Source: Sulfuricella sp. (GTDB lineage Bacteria > Pseudomonadota > Gammaproteobacteria > Burkholderiales > Sulfuricellaceae). Taken from it: a DNA stretch of 64,000 nt. Positions 42,041 through 50,617 of the stretch are shown one piece after another. The stretch lies in assembly GCA_028713975.1 (NCBI GenBank), contig JAQTNE010000005.1, forward strand, positions 1-64,000. Direction: 5' to 3'. Within the stretch, counting starts at the first letter, position 1, and each line of letters begins with the position of its first letter. The translations under genes and the position numbers were made by a program. The notes below the pieces were generated by a model, which ran no database searches, was not told the DNA's origin, and saw only the letters and a list, made by a program, of their open reading frames with translations.

Positions 42041-43339
42041 TCAGTCCAGATAAACGTAACGGCAATAAGTCTCGCGGATGAACAGCGTCGCCGCCAGCCC
42101 GATCACGGCGAATGCCAGCATCGCCCCGAGCCCGGCCTGGTAATCGGCCAGGACATGTGCCGCGCTGGCCGGGTGCGCCGCCGCAGCACGGTCGATCATC
42201 CAGCCGGTCAACGGCTGCAACAGGCCGGTGCCGAGAAACGCGCCGGTATTCACCACACTGGTAGCCATGCCAGACAGCGCGTGCCGGTTCACCTCCTTGG
42301 CGCACGCCCAGGTCAGGGTAAAACCCGACGCCCCCAGCCCCATCGCCAGGAACAGCGCATAACCCGATGGCGGCGCCAAGCGCCAGCCGAACAGCAGGGG
42401 CAGCCAGCACAAACAATACAGCAGCGCGGCGGTGACGATCACCGGCTTGCGCCGCCGCAGGCGATCCGACAGGGTGCCAACGAAAAACGCGCCGAGCGCG
42501 AAACCCGCCAGCAGCATGGAAGTATGCATGGTGGCGGAGGCCCGCTCCATGCCGTAAACGTCATGCAGAAACGGCACCGCCCACAGCCCGCCGAAAGCGA
42601 AAAACGAACCCGACATTCCCAGATTGACCCATAGGCCGGGCCAGGTAGCGCGGTTTTTCGCCACGATCAGCAGGCCGTCGAACCAGTGGCCGTCATGAGG
42701 CGGATGCGCCTCCTTGCCGTCCAGCTCGCGCAGGGTCGGCAGTCCGGCCTTGCCGGGGTGGTCGCGCACCACAATCCAGCCGAGCACGGCAACCAGCAGG
42801 GAAAGACCGCCCACCGCCACGAACACCGTGCGCCAGGAAGCAAATGCCAGCGCCCAGGCCAGCGGCGCCGCCGCCAGCAATGCGCCGATATTGCCGAGCA
42901 GGATCGACAGCCCGGTGAGCGTGCCGAAATGGCGTTCGTGAAACCAGACCGCGTTGAGCTTGAGCAGGGAAATGAACGTGACCGACACCCCCAGCCCGAC
43001 CAGCAGGCGGCCCGCTGCCGCCAGCATCAGGCTGTCGGCCAGGCCGAACAGGATCGAGCCCGCTCCCGCCACCAGCCCGCCAATGGCCAGAATCCGGCGC
43101 GGCCCGAGCGTATCCGCCAGCACCCCGGTGGGGATCTGCATCAGCGCGTAAATGTAGAAATAGGTTGCCGCCAGCGCACCCAGCGCCGCGCCGCTTGCCT
43201 GGAAAGCCTGCTGCAGGTCGGTCGCGATGGCGGCCGGGGCGAAACGATGGAAAAAGGACAGGATATAAGCCAGCGCGACCAGGGTGAAAGTCGCCCAGCG
43301 CAGGCGGAAGAATTGGGCTTGCTGGATCGGGGTAAGCAC
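42041..43339 (-). CDS. Major facilitator superfamily transporter
   Basis: A 432-residue MFS protein with about 12 membrane helices. The loop 2-3 motif is GVLADTLGPRRIL, and a matching GTLSDRLRRRKPV lies in the second half. GTG at 43339 is chosen because it follows the upstream gene's stop by four bases; longer frames run back over that gene. The substrate is unknown. The last residues (ETYCRYVYLD) end just before the palindrome. Confidence 0.85.
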   Translation of the reverse strand: MLTPIQQAQFFRLRWATFTLVALAYILSFFHRFAPAAIATDLQQAFQASGAALGALAATYFYIYALMQIPTGVLADTLGPRRILAIGGLVAGAGSILFGLADSLMLAAAGRLLVGLGVSVTFISLLKLNAVWFHERHFGTLTGLSILLGNIGALLAAAPLAWALAFASWRTVFVAVGGLSLLVAVLGWIVVRDHPGKAGLPTLRELDGKEAHPPHDGHWFDGLLIVAKNRATWPGLWVNLGMSGSFFAFGGLWAVPFLHDVYGMERASATMHTSMLLAGFALGAFFVGTLSDRLRRRKPVIVTAALLYCLCWLPLLFGWRLAPPSGYALFLAMGLGASGFTLTWACAKEVNRHALSGMATSVVNTGAFLGTGLLQPLTGWMIDRAAAAHPASAAHVLADYQAGLGAMLAFAVIGLAATLFIRETYCRYVYLD

Positions 43340-43343
43340 GGAG

Positions 43344-43679
43344 CTAGTCTTCGGCAATCGCGTCCAGAAAATCCCGCCGCCCGCTCTCCAACGCTTCGGA
43401 AATACCGGCCCGCCTGTCCGCAGCGACCTCGCCTTCCAGCACCTCCCGACTGCGCGCATGATAAGTCTCGAATGCCGCCAGCACCGTGCCCACCCGCAAC
43501 AGGCGCTCCTTCACCGCTTTGGGCTGAACCTCCACGCCATCCAGCGGCTTGACCACCACATAGCGGGCCATGAACTTGGCGCCGCCGTCATCGCGGCTTG
43601 CCAGCACCGGGCTGGTTTTGACGTAGGCCGCACCGTCCAGCTCGAAGCGCTGGCCGATGGCTAGATCGTGGAATTTCAT
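43344..43679 (-). CDS. Conserved hypothetical protein
   Basis: A 111-residue soluble protein starting MKFHDLAIGQRFELDGAAYVKTSPVLA, with a beta-rich first half and a charged helical second half (ADRRAGISEALESGRRDFLDA). I do not recognise the family. It lies 18 bases downstream of hslU and directly upstream of the MFS gene, so it may be cotranscribed with both. Confidence 0.65.
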   Translation of the reverse strand: MKFHDLAIGQRFELDGAAYVKTSPVLASRDDGGAKFMARYVVVKPLDGVEVQPKAVKERLLRVGTVLAAFETYHARSREVLEGEVAADRRAGISEALESGRRDFLDAIAED

Positions 43680-43697
43680 TTAAGGGCTACCATCCAG

Positions 43698-45047
43698 TTA
43701 CAGCACGTACCGCGCCAGATCCTCGCTCTTCGCCAGTTCCTTCAGCCTGCCGTCGACATAACCGGCGTCGATGGCAATGCTCTCTTCGGCCTTGCGCCCG
43801 GCTTCAAACGAGATTTCCTCGAGCAGCTTTTCCATCACGGTGTAGAGGCGGCGCGCGCCGATGTTCTCGGTTCTTTCGTTGACCTCGAAGGCGATCTCGG
43901 CGAGGCGCTTGATGGCGCTGGGCTGGAAGTCGAGTTTTACGCCTTCGGTGCCGAGCAGGGCTTCATATTGGCGGGTCAGGCAGGCATCGGTGTTGGTGAG
44001 AATTTGCTCGAAATCGCTCACGTTCAGGGATTCCAGTTCGACCCGAATTGGCAGGCGGCCTTGCAGTTCCGGAATCAGGTCGGACGGCTTGGCGAGGTGG
44101 AAGGCACCGCTGGCGATGAACAAAATGTGGTCGGTCTTGATCATGCCGTACTTGGTCGAGACGGTGGTGCCTTCGACCAGCGGCAGCAGATCGCGCTGCA
44201 CGCCCTGGCGCGATACCTCGGCACCGGAGCCTTCGGAGCGGCTGGTGATCTTGTCGATTTCGTCGAGGAACACGATGCCGTTTTGCTCGACGTTCTGCAC
44301 CGCCTGAATTTTCATGTCCTCGTCGTTGAGCAGTTTCATCGCTTCTTCTTCGGTGAGCAGCTTCATCGCCTCGGAAACCTTCATTTTGCGCTGCTTGCGC
44401 TTGCCGCTGCCGATGTTCTGGAACATGTTCTGGATCTGCGAGGTCATTTCCTCCATGCCGGGCGGCGCGAGGATTTCCATGTGCGCCTGCGGCGTGGCGA
44501 CTTCGATCTCGATTTCCTTGTCGTCGAGCTTGCCCTCGCGCAACATCTTGCGGAATTTCTGGCGCGTGGCGTTTTCCGCTTCATCCGCCACGGCGCTTTC
44601 GGTCGAGCCGAATTCCATCGTGCGCGCGGCAGGCAGCAGCACGTCCAGAATCCGCTCCTCCGCATGATCTTCGGCACGGTGGCGCACCTTGAGGGTTTCC
44701 TGTTCGCGGGTCTGCTTGATCGACATTTCCACCAGGTCGCGGATGATCGAATCGACATCGCGCCCGACGTAGCCGACCTCGGTGAACTTGGTCGCTTCCA
44801 CCTTGATGAACGGCGCGTTGGCGAGCTTGGCCAGGCGGCGCGCGATCTCGGTCTTGCCGACGCCAGTCGGGCCGATCATCAGGATGTTCTTCGGCGTGAT
44901 TTCCTGGCGCAACGGCTCGGCCACCTGCTGCCGCCGCCAGCGATTGCGCAGGGCGATGGCGACCGCGCGCTTGGCGGCGTGCTGGCCGATGATGTGCTTG
45001 TCCAGCTCGTGGACGATTTCCTGAGGGGTCATAATCATGATAGTCAT
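43698..45047 (-). CDS. hslU: HslU ATPase subunit of the HslUV protease
   Basis: A 449-residue AAA+ unfoldase. [31 protein letters not shown] is at the N-terminus. Walker A is [12 protein letters not shown] and Walker B is [11 protein letters not shown], with the long I-domain between and the C-terminal LARYVL that docks into HslV. It unfolds substrates for HslV. Possible starts are ATG at 45047, 45038 and 45032; the family usually begins near the last two. No ribosome site is evident, because a palindrome ends only five bases upstream. Confidence 0.95.
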   Translation of the reverse strand: MTIMIMTPQEIVHELDKHIIGQHAAKRAVAIALRNRWRRQQVAEPLRQEITPKNILMIGPTGVGKTEIARRLAKLANAPFIKVEATKFTEVGYVGRDVDSIIRDLVEMSIKQTREQETLKVRHRAEDHAEERILDVLLPAARTMEFGSTESAVADEAENATRQKFRKMLREGKLDDKEIEIEVATPQAHMEILAPPGMEEMTSQIQNMFQNIGSGKRKQRKMKVSEAMKLLTEEEAMKLLNDEDMKIQAVQNVEQNGIVFLDEIDKITSRSEGSGAEVSRQGVQRDLLPLVEGTTVSTKYGMIKTDHILFIASGAFHLAKPSDLIPELQGRLPIRVELESLNVSDFEQILTNTDACLTRQYEALLGTEGVKLDFQPSAIKRLAEIAFEVNERTENIGARRLYTVMEKLLEEISFEAGRKAEESIAIDAGYVDGRLKELAKSEDLARYVL

Positions 45048-45052
45048 TCTGT

Positions 45053-45112
45053 GTAGGAGCGCCGCCCTCGGCGCGAATCACTCATCAATCGCGCCGAGGG
45101 CGGCGCTCCTAC
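45053..45112. repeat. REP-type perfect 24-bp inverted repeat between hslV and hslU
   Basis: Arms 45053-45076 and 45089-45112 are exact reverse complements (GTAGGAGCGCCGCC...) around a 12-base loop. It starts directly after the hslV stop and resembles GTAGGAGCG-type REP elements of pseudomonads. Confidence 0.95.
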
Positions 45113-45649
45113 TTATTCCAAGGTTTCGATGATGTGATTCTGGTTGGTATAGATGCACAGGTCGCCGGCAATGGTTAGCGCTTTCTTGACGATTTCCGCT
45201 GGCGCCATCTCGGTGTACTCGAGCAGGGCGCGCGCCGCAGACTGGGCGTAAGGGCCGCCGCTGCCGATCGAGATCAGGCCCAGTTCCGGTTCCAGCACGT
45301 CGCCGTTGCCGGTGATGATCAACGAACTTTCTCGATCCGCCACCGCCAGCATCGCCTCGAGCCGGCGCAGGATGCGATCGGTACGCCAATCCTTGGCGAG
45401 TTCCACGGCGGAGCGCAGCAGATGGCCTTGATGCTTTTCCAGCTTGGCCTCGAAGCGCTCGAACAGGGTGAAAGCGTCCGCCGTACCGCCGGCGAACCCG
45501 GCCAGAATCTTGTCGTGATGAATGCGCCGCACCTTGCGTGCGCTACCCTTGACCACGATGTTGCCGAGGGTCACCTGGCCGTCGCCGCCGAGCGCCACGC
45601 TATTGCCGCGCCGCACCGAGAGGATGGTTGTTCCGCGAAATTGCTCCAT
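45113..45649 (-). CDS. hslV: HslV peptidase subunit
   Basis: A 178-residue threonine peptidase. The mature active-site Thr follows a short propeptide (MEQFRG before [10 protein letters not shown]). GDGQVTLGN and [17 protein letters not shown] match the family throughout. Two hexamers form the proteolytic chamber of the HslUV complex. It is the first gene of the pair; a palindrome fills the 65-base gap to hslU. Confidence 0.96.
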   Translation of the reverse strand: MEQFRGTTILSVRRGNSVALGGDGQVTLGNIVVKGSARKVRRIHHDKILAGFAGGTADAFTLFERFEAKLEKHQGHLLRSAVELAKDWRTDRILRRLEAMLAVADRESSLIITGNGDVLEPELGLISIGSGGPYAQSAARALLEYTEMAPAEIVKKALTIAGDLCIYTNQNHIIETLE

Positions 45650-45730
45650 GTCGTTCCTCGTGAAAAGTGGGTTTCATTATACCGGCAAAAAAACCGGTGT
45701 TGCCGTTACCGGATGGCCGAGTGCAATTGA

Positions 45731-45787
45731 GTAGGAGGGCCGCCCCGGCCCGATTTTAAATTATCGCGGCGGGGGCGCCGCTCCCAC
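45731..45787. repeat. REP-type inverted repeat, divergent copy
   Basis: GTAGGAGGGCCGCC (from 45731) and the right arm ending CGCTCCCAC (45787) form an imperfect hairpin of the same family as 45053-45112. The right arm codes for the last eight residues (VGAAPPPR) and is followed directly by the stop of the permease gene. Confidence 0.8.
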
Positions 45788-46558
45788 ATGAGCATCCGGA
45801 TTTTTTGGCAACACCAGAAAATTCAGGGCCAGCGCCAATGCGGCCAGCGACCAGACGATGACGGCACCGGACGGCAAGTCGAACAGCAATGACAGCAGCA
45901 GTCCCAGCAGATAGCCGAGCGCGCCAAGCAGGTAGCCGAAAGTCAGCTGACGGCGCGGCGGCAGGGAACGGATGGCGAGCGCGGGTACGATCAGGCTGGC
46001 GAACACCAGGTAAACGCCGACCAGCTGCACCGAAGCGGTCACGGCAAACGCGAACAGCCCGTAAAAACCGAGGCGGCCAAGCCGTTGTTGCCCGATGCCA
46101 AACCACAGCGCCAGGATAGCGGCGGTCAACACCGCCAGCGGCAACAGCTGCGCTGGGCCGACCCACAAAATCTGGCCGGCCAGCAAGTCCTTGAGATGTT
46201 CGCCGCCATGCGGATTGTTGGCCACCAGAATCATGCCGCCGGTGGCGGCCAGCGCGAACAGCACGCCGATCAACGCTTCCTGGGTTTCCGGCCAGTGCTT
46301 TTCCGTCCAGGTCAGCAGCACAGCACCAAGCACCGCCGCCGAAACCGCCGCCGCCTGTGCAATCCAGCCTTCCGGCTCGAAACCGAAGCGGTCGGCGGCG
46401 ATCACGCCGAGGGTGGCGATCTGCGCAATCGCCAAGTCGATAAACACGATGCCGCGCCTCAACACCTGACGACCGAGCGGCACATGGGTGGCCAGCACCA
46501 GCAGGCCGGCGAGAAAAGCCGGGGCGAGAATGGAGAGGTTAAATGCGTCTGGATTCAT
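45761..46558 (-). CDS. Metal ABC transporter permease (ZnuB/TroC family)
   Basis: A 265-residue ABC-3 family permease with about eight membrane helices. It includes GIVFIDLAIAQIATLGV, the conserved loop contacting the ATPase, and LVGVYLVFASLIVPALA. It should carry Zn2+ or Mn2+ across the inner membrane from the binding protein at 46673. No ABC ATPase gene is adjacent. The C-terminus (VGAAPPPR) is read from a REP-like repeat, so the native end was probably replaced. Confidence 0.88.
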   Translation of the reverse strand: MNPDAFNLSILAPAFLAGLLVLATHVPLGRQVLRRGIVFIDLAIAQIATLGVIAADRFGFEPEGWIAQAAAVSAAVLGAVLLTWTEKHWPETQEALIGVLFALAATGGMILVANNPHGGEHLKDLLAGQILWVGPAQLLPLAVLTAAILALWFGIGQQRLGRLGFYGLFAFAVTASVQLVGVYLVFASLIVPALAIRSLPPRRQLTFGYLLGALGYLLGLLLSLLFDLPSGAVIVWSLAALALALNFLVLPKNPDAHVGAAPPPR

Positions 46559-46576
46559 TTGTTATCCGATCGTCTA

Positions 46577-46663
46577 ACCGCGGAGAACGCGGAGGACGCT
46601 GAGGAAGAAAAAAAATCAAAAATATAAACGTTTTTCCTCTGCGTCCTCCGCGTCCTCTGCGGT
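46577..46663. repeat. Inverted repeat, CCGCGGAGGACGC family, copy 1
   Basis: Arms 46577-46606 and 46634-46663 match at 27 of 30 positions. Each is made of tandem GCGGAGGAC-like units. It lies between the metal-binding protein and permease genes. Confidence 0.9.
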
Positions 46664-46672
46664 GAAAATGGT

Positions 46673-47581
46673 TTATTTAAGCGCCGACAACAACCGTTGC
46701 ACCGTATCGTCGAACAGGCCGAACAAGTCCTTGGCACGCTCCGAACCGCCGACGGTGAACGGCACCACCACCACGGGAATTTTGGCGCGTTCTGCCAGCC
46801 ACTCTGAGCCACGTCCATCATTGTAAGCAGCGCGAATCACCGCCTTTGCGGGCTGCCGCTGCAATTGCGCCAGCACCTCGGACAAATGGCCGCTGGAAGG
46901 CTCGACGCCGGGCTTGGGTTCCAAGGCAGCAAGCTCATTCAATCCCAGCCAATTTTCGAGATAAATGAACGCTTTATGATGCACCACAATAGGCATGCCC
47001 CGGAGCGGTGCAGCCTCCTTTTCCCACTTAACAATCGCCGCCTGCCAGCGCCCGGCAAACGACTTGTAGTTGCTCTGGTAGTAAGCGCGGTTGGCCGGGT
47101 CGATCTCGGCCAGCCGCTTCGCCATGGCGTCCGCCACCATGCCAATGTTGCGCGGGTCGGTCTGGATATGCGGATTGCCGCCGGGATGGACGTCACCCAG
47201 GGAGCGGTCGACGCTCGATGGCACTTCCAGCATCCGCACATAGCCTGATGCCTCAAAATAGCCCGGCTTGCCCGGCTGGATTTTCGGGTTGCCGGTCTGA
47301 CGCAACAGGATCGGCAACCAGCCGATTTCCAGTTGCGAACCGGTGCACACCACCATGTCAGCATTACGCGCCCGCGCCAGCAGGCTGGGCTTGGCCTGAA
47401 CATGATGCGGGTCTTGGAAAGCGTTGGTGGCGTTGTACACATCCACCTTGTCGCCGCCCAGTTCATGCGCCAAGGCGCCCCACTCAGGTTCGCAGGCGAA
47501 GATGTTGAGCGCAGCGAAGGCGGGAACGGCAAAAGAGCCGAGCGCCGCCGAAAACACGAATTTCAGTAATCTGTTCGACAT
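46673..47581 (-). CDS. Metal ABC transporter substrate-binding protein (ZnuA-like)
   Basis: A 302-residue periplasmic protein with a signal peptide (AAFAVPAFA-type, cleavage about 23) and the cluster A-I fold. Candidate metal ligands are His in DPHHVQAKPS, NPHIQTDP and VVHHKAF, plus a late acidic residue, the usual three-His-plus-acid site. It lacks the long His-rich loop of high-capacity ZnuA. It is encoded ten bases after an outer-membrane protein gene and before the permease. Zn2+ is most likely and Mn2+ is possible. Confidence 0.88.
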   Translation of the reverse strand: MSNRLLKFVFSAALGSFAVPAFAALNIFACEPEWGALAHELGGDKVDVYNATNAFQDPHHVQAKPSLLARARNADMVVCTGSQLEIGWLPILLRQTGNPKIQPGKPGYFEASGYVRMLEVPSSVDRSLGDVHPGGNPHIQTDPRNIGMVADAMAKRLAEIDPANRAYYQSNYKSFAGRWQAAIVKWEKEAAPLRGMPIVVHHKAFIYLENWLGLNELAALEPKPGVEPSSGHLSEVLAQLQRQPAKAVIRAAYNDGRGSEWLAERAKIPVVVVPFTVGGSERAKDLFGLFDDTVQRLLSALK

Positions 47582-47590
47582 TTTTATCTC

Positions 47591-48979
47591 CTAAAATTGA
47601 TGCGCGCCGTGAGCGCCGAGGCTCATCTGGTATTGCAGGAAAATCTGGTTGTCGGATACGCCCTGGCGCGATTTGTCCTGGGCAAGCTGCAAGCGGATGC
47701 GGCTGAATTCGCTCGGGTTGTAATCGACCATCATGGCATTGCGCACCGGGGCGTAATCCGGACGCAGCAGGTTGGCGTTGTTAACGCCGTAATCGACATT
47801 GCCGGAATCAAGCCGCTCGGTGCGCAATCCCGCCCTCCAGTAAGGCGCGAACTGATAAACGCCCTGCACATACCAGCCGGACTGGGTGGCCGAATAAGTC
47901 CCCGGCGTTGCTGCGGTTGCGGTATCGAAAACCAGGCTGCCGTCTTCGACCCGGCGCAGGTATTCGCCCTGTAACTTGAAGTTGGTGTCGTGCGCATTGC
48001 CGTTGGGCGCCCATTTCCACACGCCATCCGCTATCCACAACTTGCTGTTGCCGGTAAAGCCATTGGTGACGCCGGCGCCCGCCGCATCCACGTCATCCCA
48101 TTGGCGGTCCTGCGGCGAGGTTGCCAACAGGGAAAGCCCGGCCAGCCAGCTGTTGCTGGTTCCCACATCGCCGCCAATATGAGCGTAAAGCGCTGTTGCA
48201 CCGGCACCATTCTTGTCGCGTCCGGTACCGGGATAATTGGCGCCGCGCCCCGCTTCCGCCCCGATTTCCAGATAGGTATCGGTGGGCGCCAGCCAGCGTA
48301 GTTGCACCCCGTCGTTATTGAATTGCCCGCCGAGGAAAGCCTGGTAGGCGAGCGGCGCATCAACGAAGTCCCAGGTGTGCGCATGCTGTGCATTGAGGTA
48401 ACCGATGCCGGAGAAGAATCGCCCGGCCTTCAGCGTCAGCCCCTGCGGCAAAGCGGTGGTCTGGATGAAAGCCTCTTCGGTGGAAACTGTATTATCGGGA
48501 TGGATGGCAAAATTCAGGTTGCCGTAGAACAGTTGATCGACGTTGGCGGAAATCCCCAGTTCCGACTCGCCCAGGCTGAAACCGCGCTGGGGCCGGATGT
48601 CGCCCAGCACGCTGCTGGGCAAGTGAAAACCGGTAATCTGATAGTTCGCCGGGTCATGCGAAAGGTTGCTGTACAAACCGGACAGAATCAGCGAAATGCC
48701 GGGATTGAACGCGTTGATGTTGTCTCCGCCACGCGCGGGAGCCGGTTGGGCTGCTGTCGCCACGGCCTCGCGGGCTTGGCTGGCGGCTTGTTTGACGTCG
48801 GTTTCCGCCTGTTTCAGGCGTGCCTCCAGGCTGGCGATGCGCGCTTCGTAGCTTTGCTGCATCTGCTTTATTTCGCTGCGGATTTGCGCCAGATCGGCGC
48901 TGTCCGCTGCCTGCGCATGACACGGCGCGGCAAGCGCAAAGGCGATACCCGCCGCAAGGGTTTTAGGTTTGAATGACAT
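47591..48979 (-). CDS. Outer-membrane porin-like protein with N-terminal coiled coil
   Basis: 462 residues: a signal peptide ending near CHAQA, a coiled coil (about 30-75, SEIKQMQQSYEARIASLEARLKQAE), an Ala/Pro-rich linker, and a large beta-barrel ending in FLQYQMSLGAHGAHQF. The short coiled coil before the barrel recalls trimeric porins. Its place directly before the metal-binding protein suggests it lets zinc or its complexes through the outer membrane. I cannot name the family with confidence. Confidence 0.75.
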   Translation of the reverse strand: MSFKPKTLAAGIAFALAAPCHAQAADSADLAQIRSEIKQMQQSYEARIASLEARLKQAETDVKQAASQAREAVATAAQPAPARGGDNINAFNPGISLILSGLYSNLSHDPANYQITGFHLPSSVLGDIRPQRGFSLGESELGISANVDQLFYGNLNFAIHPDNTVSTEEAFIQTTALPQGLTLKAGRFFSGIGYLNAQHAHTWDFVDAPLAYQAFLGGQFNNDGVQLRWLAPTDTYLEIGAEAGRGANYPGTGRDKNGAGATALYAHIGGDVGTSNSWLAGLSLLATSPQDRQWDDVDAAGAGVTNGFTGNSKLWIADGVWKWAPNGNAHDTNFKLQGEYLRRVEDGSLVFDTATAATPGTYSATQSGWYVQGVYQFAPYWRAGLRTERLDSGNVDYGVNNANLLRPDYAPVRNAMMVDYNPSEFSRIRLQLAQDKSRQGVSDNQIFLQYQMSLGAHGAHQF

Positions 48980-49048
48980 GATGACCTCGTGAAAAAAATC
49001 AACGGCGGCAACCGGCGTAAAAGCCGGCGCCGGAGCAAAGTATGATTT

Positions 49049-49363
49049 TTATTTCAGACGAGGCGGAGCGCGGGAGCGATAGGAAAAGCGGGAAGCGGAA
49101 AAGAACAGCAGCGACAGCACCGCAGCCAGGATGAACGTGGTTTCCGAGGCGGCGAACAGCGGCGGCGAAGACGGTGCCGCGCTGCCGATACCGGCATAGG
49201 CCACGCACTTGTCGCAGGCCGGAGAGTGAGACTGGTGCTTGTCCTGCTGCGACTCTGCCGGCACACCGTCGGCGAGATGCGACAAGGCATGCACCGCCGC
49301 GCCCTGCTGTGCAAACAGCAGGGAAAAGGCCAGCAAGAATGAAAGCCACAGGCGCGAATTCAT
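49049..49363 (-). CDS. Small exported Cys/His-containing protein (DUF2946-like)
   Basis: A 104-residue protein with a signal/anchor helix (LWLSFLLAFSLLFAQQGAAVHA), then His residues and ACDKCVAYAG with a CxxC, and a second membrane helix near the C-terminus (ETTFILAAVLSLLFF). The HxxH/CxxC layout resembles DUF2946 proteins often found by metal-related genes. It is the first gene of the metal operon. The ATG at 49363 has no ribosome site, and the predicted transcript start falls on it. Confidence 0.65.
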   Translation of the reverse strand: MNSRLWLSFLLAFSLLFAQQGAAVHALSHLADGVPAESQQDKHQSHSPACDKCVAYAGIGSAAPSSPPLFAASETTFILAAVLSLLFFSASRFSYRSRAPPRLK

Positions 49364-49369
49364 CTGTTT

Positions 49370-49398
49370 ATCATCGTGCAAGCAAATGGAAGTGTCAA
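49370..49398 (-). promoter_or_regulatory. Promoter of the metal-uptake operon
   Basis: Minus-strand TTGACA (49398-49393) and GATGAT (49375-49370) are 17 bases apart. Transcription should start about seven bases on, at the ATG at 49363. No clear Zur box was identified. Confidence 0.5.
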
Positions 49399-49419
49399 CC
49401 TTCTGCAAAAAGCGATTGA

Positions 49420-49555
49420 ACCGCGGAGGACGCGGAGGACGCGGAGGACGCAAAGGAATTCAAATTTTTCAGGCCACATAATGCTCACTCAAAAGGTAGC
49501 TCGTCATGACTCGCAATCCTCTTATTTCCTCTGCGTCCTCCGCGTCCTCTGCGGT
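49420..49555. repeat. Inverted repeat, CCGCGGAGGACGC family, copy 2
   Basis: Arms about 49420-49448 and 49527-49555 match at 27 of 29 positions. The left arm has three tandem GCGGAGGAC units, and the loop is about 78 bases. It lies between the metal operon promoter and xerC. Confidence 0.9.
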
Positions 49556-49567
49556 GAAATGCCGTTT

Positions 49568-50455
49568 TCATTTCTTTTTGGCGCGAGGATGCGCTGCGTC
49601 ATAAACCTTTGCCAGGTGCTGAAAATCCAGGTGCGTATACACCTGGGTCGTGGAAATATTGGCATGGCCGAGCATCTCCTGCACGGCACGCAGGTCGCCG
49701 CTGGATTGCAGTACGTGGCTGGCAAAAGAATGGCGCAGCACATGCGGATGCACGTCAGCCGAAATGCCCAGCCTGATTGCCCATTGCTTGATACGGTATT
49801 GCACCGCGCGCGGCGTCAGGGGCATACCACTCTTGCCGACGAACAGCGCGGTCTGATCCGGCTTGACCAGCTTGTCGCGATGCGGCAGCCAGTTCCGGAT
49901 CGCTTCCACCGCCCGGCTGCCGACCGGCACTTCGCGGGTTTTTCCGCCCTTGCCGGTGACGCGCACGATGCCGGCGGCGAGGTCAATCTGGATGAGGGGC
50001 AGATTAGTCAATTCGGACAGGCGCAAACCAGAGGAATAAAACAATTCAAATATCGCCTTATCGCGCACGGCCAAGGTGTCATCCGCAGGCACGTCCATCA
50101 GGCGCGACGCCTCATCCGGCGACAGCGCCTGCGGCAGCGATCGGGCGGATTTCGGGGCGCGCAAGCCGACGCAAGGATTTTGGGTGAAGCCGTGATAACG
50201 TGCCAGCCAGGCATAAAAACCGCGCCAGGCGGAGAGCTTGCGCGCCAGCGACTTGCCGCCCAGTCCGCTACCATGCAATTGCGCGACAAAACGCCGCACC
50301 TGGTGAATCTGCAACTGCTCGAGCGGAACCTCGCCCGCCAGTCGAAGCAACTCGGTCACGTCATGGCCGTAATTGGTGCAGGTCAACGGCGACAAGCGGC
50401 GCTCGCTGGCGAGATGGACGAGGTAGCTTTGCAGGTAATCGGCGCCTGCGCTCAT
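49568..50455 (-). CDS. xerC: Tyrosine recombinase XerC
   Basis: A 295-residue recombinase. The catalytic set is Arg in SSGLRLSEL, Lys in GKGGKTREVP, HxxR in HPHVLRHSFASH, His in LGHANIS and the nucleophile Tyr in TTQVYTH. XerC/XerD resolve chromosome dimers at dif. The dapF-DUF484-xerC order is the conserved proteobacterial cluster, which supports XerC rather than an integrase. Confidence 0.95.
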   Translation of the reverse strand: MSAGADYLQSYLVHLASERRLSPLTCTNYGHDVTELLRLAGEVPLEQLQIHQVRRFVAQLHGSGLGGKSLARKLSAWRGFYAWLARYHGFTQNPCVGLRAPKSARSLPQALSPDEASRLMDVPADDTLAVRDKAIFELFYSSGLRLSELTNLPLIQIDLAAGIVRVTGKGGKTREVPVGSRAVEAIRNWLPHRDKLVKPDQTALFVGKSGMPLTPRAVQYRIKQWAIRLGISADVHPHVLRHSFASHVLQSSGDLRAVQEMLGHANISTTQVYTHLDFQHLAKVYDAAHPRAKKK

Positions 50456-50467
50456 GATTTTATTTGA

Positions 50468-50603
50468 AACCGCCGATGAACGCCGATAAACGCCGACAAG
50501 TCCCGCTTAACCCGGCGGCATGCCGGCACCATTGCGCCTGAACCGACCTACACATGACTGACCATCAACAACAATCTGTGTTTATCGGCGTTCATCGGCG
50601 GTT
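50468..50603. repeat. Perfect 24-bp inverted repeat, AACCGCCGATGAACGCC family
   Basis: Arms 50468-50491 and 50580-50603 are exact reverse complements around an 88-base loop. Same family as 41952-42027. It separates DUF484 from xerC. Confidence 0.95.
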
Positions 50604-50617
50604 AAATAGTCTTGAAA

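Noticed and set aside
49568..50455. Phage or island integrase
   Set aside because: The dapF-DUF484-xerC order and XerC motifs identify the housekeeping recombinase; no att site or phage genes are nearby.
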